A stretch of DNA of 17,598 nucleotides from Microcystis aeruginosa W13-11. GTDB taxonomy: Bacteria; Cyanobacteriota; Cyanobacteriia; Cyanobacteriales; Microcystaceae. A model generated the notes under the pieces. The model was not told the origin of the DNA, did not search any database, and saw only the letters and a program-made list of their open reading frames with translations. A program made the translations under genes and the position numbers. Where the stretch lies: positions 1 through 17,598 of the forward strand of contig JAADBR010000087.1 in NCBI GenBank assembly GCA_009995705.1, given 5' to 3'. Positions 14,684-17,598 of this stretch are shown in pieces (the first letter of the stretch is position 1; every line of letters starts with the position of its first letter).

Positions 14684-15145
14684 ATGGCACTTATACGTTG
14701 GGAACCTTTCAGAGAAGTAGAAAGCCTACAAAAAGAAATGAATCGCCTGTTGGACCGTATTGTGCCGACTGATGTAGGCAATGGCGAAAAAGTGGGGTTA
14801 TCCTTCATCCCGGCGGCGGAAATGACTGAAACGGCAGCGGCAGTTCAGCTTAAACTGGAAATACCCGGTATGGAAGCCAAAGACCTCAACGTGGAAGTAA
14901 CAGCCGATAGTCTCACCATTAATGGTGAAAGGAAATCGGAAATTAAAACCGAAGAAGAAGGATTTACCCGCACTGAATTCCGTTATGGTAAATTCCATCG
15001 GGTTATTCCTCTACCAGTCCGGGTTGATAACAATAACGTGACTGCTGAATACAAAGATGGCATTCTCAATCTCACCCTCCCGAAAGCGGAAGAAGAAAAA
15101 AATAAAGTGGTGAAAGTGTCCGTCAGTCCTGCCATTGCTCAATGA
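14684..15145 (+). CDS. hspA: Small heat-shock protein (Hsp20/HspA family)
   Basis: This ATP-independent chaperone forms oligomers that hold unfolding proteins and, in cyanobacteria, also associate with thylakoid membranes. From ATG 14684 (GGAGG ending 8 nt upstream) it has 153 residues. The first part, MALIRWEPFREVESLQKEMNRLL, is a usual N-terminal arm. An alpha-crystallin domain spans about 45-145, with LKLEIPGMEAKDLNVEVTADSLTINGER, FRYGKFHRVIPLP and the GILNLTLPK (126-134) signature, and a short tail follows. An upstream in-frame GTG at 14675 lies inside the ribosome site, so I reject it. I saw no CIRCE element; control may be through the leader RNA. A strong stem-loop follows the gene. Confidence 0.95.
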   Translation: MALIRWEPFREVESLQKEMNRLLDRIVPTDVGNGEKVGLSFIPAAEMTETAAAVQLKLEIPGMEAKDLNVEVTADSLTINGERKSEIKTEEEGFTRTEFRYGKFHRVIPLPVRVDNNNVTAEYKDGILNLTLPKAEEEKNKVVKVSVSPAIAQ

Positions 15146-15201
15146 TGTAGCACTCATTGTCTGGTCTTGAGCGAAAAGGTTAACCTAGTCTGATTAAACC
15201 G

Positions 15202-15233
15202 AAGCGGGAGTATGAAACTATACTTCCGCTTTT
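15202..15233 (+). terminator. Rho-independent-like terminator after hspA
   Basis: AAGCGGGAGTAT (15202-15213) and ATACTTCCGCTT (15220-15231) form a 12-bp stem with one G-U pair and a 6-nt loop, with TTTT at 15230-15233. It lies between hspA (plus) and the DUF790 gene (minus), which converge here. It may work from both sides, although the T-run favours the plus strand. Confidence 0.75.
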
Positions 15234-15247
15234 AGCTTCCTAACCCT

Positions 15248-16462
15248 TTAATTTAAAACTTCTAACACTGCTTGGGGTGATAATTTATCTTTAAACCAGA
15301 TAACCTGAGCGGGTAGATTTTGAAATTTAACTCCGGCTTTTTCTAGATTTAACCGTTCCGATACGGCTAAAATTAGATTATTTGCTTGGGCCGATTTAAC
15401 CTGTAAAAATTTCTTTTGTAGGTATTCTGGTCGCCAATAACCAACAATTTCGAGGAGAAAAACGCGACCATCGGGATGCACTAAACGGAAATCGGGAATC
15501 ATCACTCCTCCTGGTAAAGGCACTAAATCTACTTCCCTTTCTAGTTGCCATTCAGTTTTTAACTGTAACCAACGTTTAGCAAAAGATTCCTCTAACATAC
15601 TATCGTAGGGTTTACCCGGGGAATAGTGGGACACCAGACCACAGTTATCCTCTAGATTAAACTGTTGTTTTTTAATAGTTCCTGTGTAGGAATCTTTATA
15701 CTGTAATTGTGCCTTCAAATTCCAGTGAGTCACATGGAGTAAGGCAGGAATTAATTTAGCGATTTCAATGCCATAACGACTGTTAGCTTTAAATAAACTG
15801 GTGGGACCATCGATAGTAATAGTAAATCCCGTGTCGGCATCCCCTTCGATATAAGTCATTAAACGAAATAGTTTTAGATAGCGAAAGAGATATTTATATT
15901 CCCCCGGATCATTGCGGTGGACGTTGATAATTAAATAACTGGCCCGATAAAAAATCCCTTGAATTTGCGAGAGGTTAAAACGATGAATTAAGTTTTCGGG
16001 GGTGGGAGCATCAAATTGAGTGAGAATTTTATTCTCCGCTAAATCAGCATAAAGTCCTTTTTCTAGAGCTACTGGAAAAATTTCTTGATTTAATTCTTGG
16101 CTGAGTTGCTGGGCAATTTTTTCCAGAATTAGCGATCGATTTTGGGGAATAGGAACAAAGTTAGCCGCTTGTTCAAAAACTCTTTTTCTTAATTCCTGGG
16201 GTTCTAAGGGACTAATAATCTCAAAGGTGGCAAAATGATTGGTTAATAGGTGAGCAAATCCCCGTTTAATTTTATAATCGGGACTGTCTCCCTCCAAGAT
16301 TAGGAGTTTTTGGCTTAATTCTCCCTTAGTTTCCCCGATACTTTCCTGAAAACAGGTGATTTGTTCTTTAGAGATCGCCAGATAATCGGGAGCGATCGGT
16401 AAGCGTTTGGGAATAATTGTCTCGCCATTTTGACGGGAAATCAATAAATCGGTCGGTAACAT
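15248..16462 (-). CDS. DUF790 family protein, Bax1-like nuclease
   Basis: DUF790 includes archaeal Bax1, an endonuclease that works with the XPB helicase in DNA repair. The 404-residue protein opens with MLPTDLLISRQNGETIIPKRL, typical of the family. It has conserved central text (LIHRFNLSQIQGIFYRASYL, RYLKLFRLMTYIEG, IDGPTSLFKANSRYGIEIAK) and a C-terminal nuclease site GGVMIPDFRLVHPDGRVFLLEIVGYW. Asp324 of the PD and Glu338 of EIVGYW are the probable metal ligands (PD-(D/E)xK fold), with Lys351 or Lys352 further on. No XPB-type helicase gene is within the window. The gene converges on hspA. The family call is firm; the DNA-repair role is by analogy. Confidence 0.85.
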   Translation of the reverse strand: MLPTDLLISRQNGETIIPKRLPIAPDYLAISKEQITCFQESIGETKGELSQKLLILEGDSPDYKIKRGFAHLLTNHFATFEIISPLEPQELRKRVFEQAANFVPIPQNRSLILEKIAQQLSQELNQEIFPVALEKGLYADLAENKILTQFDAPTPENLIHRFNLSQIQGIFYRASYLIINVHRNDPGEYKYLFRYLKLFRLMTYIEGDADTGFTITIDGPTSLFKANSRYGIEIAKLIPALLHVTHWNLKAQLQYKDSYTGTIKKQQFNLEDNCGLVSHYSPGKPYDSMLEESFAKRWLQLKTEWQLEREVDLVPLPGGVMIPDFRLVHPDGRVFLLEIVGYWRPEYLQKKFLQVKSAQANNLILAVSERLNLEKAGVKFQNLPAQVIWFKDKLSPQAVLEVLN

Positions 16463-16540
16463 GGCAAGCTAGAGAAGAATAGTCAGATGGGGAAAGGTGG
16501 GACGACAAGGAAAGGTCAAAACCCCAAAAATCCCCCGATT

Positions 16541-16885
16541 CTAACTATTTTGGTCGATATAACGCTCTAAATCCTCGATCACACGGGTTAATTCTGCTTC
16601 TGTGGTTAAGCGTAGGCGATCATCGCGGACCGTCAGCAAAACTTTAGCCGAAAAAGGATTCGGATAAATATTGGGATTACAAAACACTTCCAGAAATACA
16701 TCACCAGTGTGCTGATATTCCAGCGGTTTTTGGGGTTGGGGTTTACCCCCACTAGCAGCATTACTGGTGATCGCTTTTAGGCGATCGAGTAAAATGTTAA
16801 TTTCCCTTTGCAAATCCAGAGCAGCACTGGGACTGAAACGAAAAGTAACGGAACCTTGCAAGAGATTAAGAGTTAAAGGAATCAT
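16541..16885 (-). CDS. Conserved-looking hypothetical protein, about 114 residues
   Basis: I do not recognise the family. From the ATG at 16885 the protein begins MIPLTLNLLQGSVTFRFSPSAALDLQREINILLDRLK. After a short low-complexity loop (SNAASGGKPQPQKPL) it continues with EYQHTGDVFLEVFCNPNIYPNPFSAKVLLTVRDDRLRLTTEAELTRVIEDLERYIDQ. It looks like a small alpha/beta soluble protein with no signal or membrane segment. The longer open frame to 17083 adds Cys/Arg-rich sequence that comes from a repeat-bearing spacer, so I start at the internal ATG, though no clear ribosome-binding site precedes it. It lies 78 bp upstream of the DUF790 gene on the same strand. Confidence 0.6.
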   Translation of the reverse strand: MIPLTLNLLQGSVTFRFSPSAALDLQREINILLDRLKAITSNAASGGKPQPQKPLEYQHTGDVFLEVFCNPNIYPNPFSAKVLLTVRDDRLRLTTEAELTRVIEDLERYIDQNS

Positions 16886-17092
16886 CGAAGAAATCAGGTT
16901 AAGAGAAAGTCTGCAATTAATTATATTGATTTGGGGAGATTTGGGGAAACTGGGTGAAGTTACCTTGAATGTCGGATTGAAGGAACCCTTTTGTTTTACC
17001 GATGAGATGAAAATCCGACCAATATGGGACAGCGAGGCACAGCAAGATCGGCGTACTGCTACGCAGTGCCTTCGGCATCGCACTAGACCAAA
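16886..17092. other. Spacer with a GC-rich palindromic repeat
   Basis: No gene is supported here. At about 17051-17084 the sequence gcgtactgctacgcagtgccttcggcatcgcact stands out from its AT-rich surroundings. It contains nested inverted repeats (AGTGC...GCACT and GCC-TTC-GGC). It looks like a dispersed short palindromic repeat. Confidence 0.4.
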
Positions 17093-17278
17093 TCAGCGAT
17101 CGCTCTCACTTCGATTGTGAAGCCGTTCCAAACTTTGTTGACGTAAATCCACTTCGATCATGGCAATTAATTCATCAAATTTCAAGGTCACTAAATCTAA
17201 TTCTCGGCAGACTTCTCGCCATCTAGCGATACTTTGAGTTCTCGTTTGTAGATCAGGAATACAAGATTGATCGGCCAT
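17093..17278 (-). CDS. Small hypothetical protein, about 61 residues
   Basis: The peptide, from MADQSCIPDLQTRTQ to the C-terminal end RLHNRSESDR, is predicted to be mainly helical and charged, with no known motif. Its ATG at 17278 has GGAGG 5 nt upstream; another ATG at 17281 overlaps the upstream gene's stop as ATGA. The tight overlap suggests the two small genes are translated together. The last codons contain a HIP1 octamer, which has probably reshaped the C-terminus. Confidence 0.5.
   Translation of the reverse strand: MADQSCIPDLQTRTQSIARWREVCRELDLVTLKFDELIAMIEVDLRQQSLERLHNRSESDR
17096..17103. repeat. HIP1 octamer
   Basis: A perfect GCGATCGC, the highly iterated palindrome of many cyanobacterial genomes. 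Others in the window are at 5257-5264, 5315-5322 and 5713-5720, all in radA. It supports the cyanobacterial origin. Confidence 0.9.
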
Positions 17279-17496
17279 CATAACCTCCAATTTTTTCTGG
17301 TTTCAGATAAATTTGCCGTCACGACATCGGCTGAGATTTGAGCTTGTTCGATGGTTTCCGCTAACAACTCTAGGATAGCAGAAGGAGCGATTGGATAGTA
17401 TTCAGAGATTCTTAGGGTTAAAGTATGAAGACGAGAGTAAGGATTTCTTAATCTTTCCAGACAATTCTCAATTTGTTCTAACTCTGGTATTGACAC
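17278..17496 (-). CDS. Small hypothetical protein, 72 residues
   Basis: The product begins (GTG start) MSIPELEQIENCLERLRNPYSRL and contains LRISEYYPIAPSAILELLAETIEQAQIS. It is probably helical and soluble. I do not recognise the family. The GTG start lacks an obvious ribosome-binding site; the frame is open upstream to a stop near 17535 but contains no better start. Its stop overlaps the next gene's first ATG. A pair of tiny overlapping genes is a layout also seen in toxin-antitoxin pairs, but neither protein carries a motif that would support that. Confidence 0.45.
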   Translation of the reverse strand: MSIPELEQIENCLERLRNPYSRLHTLTLRISEYYPIAPSAILELLAETIEQAQISADVVTANLSETRKNWRL

Positions 17497-17527
17497 TCTG
17501 CGCGCTAAAGCGACGCAGATTCTAGCA

Positions 17528-17553
17528 CAGAATTAGACCAAAATCTAATTCTG
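17528..17553. repeat. AT-rich perfect inverted repeat near the window end
   Basis: CAGAATTAGA and TCTAATTCTG make 10-bp perfect arms around a 6-nt loop (ccaaaa), about 30 bp upstream of the 72-residue gene. The string AAATCTAAT recurs at the end of the window (17590-17598), so this may be the edge of a small mobile or repeated element. Confidence 0.5.
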
Positions 17554-17598
17554 ATGGGCATTGTCAAGATGCCTCTAGTAACTCTGCTCAAATCTAAT

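Noticed and set aside
14798..14998. Minus-strand frame in hspA
   Set aside because: Antisense of the alpha-crystallin domain; no independent evidence.
16886..17083. N-terminal extension of the 114-residue hypothetical
   Set aside because: The added residues (MRCRRHCVAVRRSCCAS...) derive from a palindromic repeat spacer; the ATG at 16885 begins the protein-like part.
16767..17120. Plus-strand frame of 117 codons
   Set aside because: It runs opposite two likelier minus-strand genes and through a GC-rich repeat; composition is not protein-like.

Overview
The window comes from a cyanobacterium. It carries rpaB (the Ycf27-type response regulator), a cytochrome b6 haem-attachment factor of the CCB family, petL (a small cytochrome b6f subunit), four perfect HIP1 octamers (GCGATCGC) and an Mg-type HemB. 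The moderate-to-low GC content, tandem DUF29 genes, Uma2 gene, IS remnant and repeat-like spacers fit a unicellular form such as Microcystis or a Cyanothece/Crocosphaera relative. This genus-level guess comes from style and protein wording, not from a database match.

Layout. (1) 1-1650, minus strand: folE followed by a hemB that breaks off before its Schiff-base lysine. About 300 bp upstream of folE is a perfect 27-bp palindrome of the Fur/Zur type. folE plus hemB behind such a site suggests a zinc- or iron-responsive module whose second gene is now broken. (2) 1650-2870: a gene-poor stretch with short inverted repeats and the first 49 codons of an IS1634-like (DUF4277) transposase. (3) 2873-4252, minus strand: rpaB and the CCB gene, 9 nt apart, divergent from radA (4486-6012, plus), which is followed by the tiny petL at 6058. 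(4) 6223-8555: five head-to-tail DUF29 genes of about 470 bp period, the first with a nonsense codon; the last overlaps a YbhN/LPG-synthase-type membrane protein gene (8548-9477). (5) 9663-10514: a Uma2/DUF820 nuclease-fold protein with a C-terminal coiled coil built from a 21-bp tandem repeat. (6) 10805-14421: a PlsC-like acyltransferase, then a tight AT-rich pair. The pair is a protein joining an HTH-like segment to an AlkB-type dioxygenase, and, 2 nt later, a methyltransferase-like protein with a long coiled coil and a C-terminal membrane anchor. (7) 14684-15145: a small heat-shock protein with a candidate 5' UTR RNA thermometer and a good terminator. (8) 15248-17496, minus strand: a DUF790/Bax1-like nuclease, a short cyanobacterial hypothetical, and two overlapping very small genes.

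The strongest candidates for something undescribed are the HTH-AlkB / anchored methyltransferase-like pair, the expanding and apparently gene-converting DUF29 array, and the metal-responsive folE-hemB module with its decayed hemB. The functional links proposed are inferences from order, spacing and motifs; no database search was possible.
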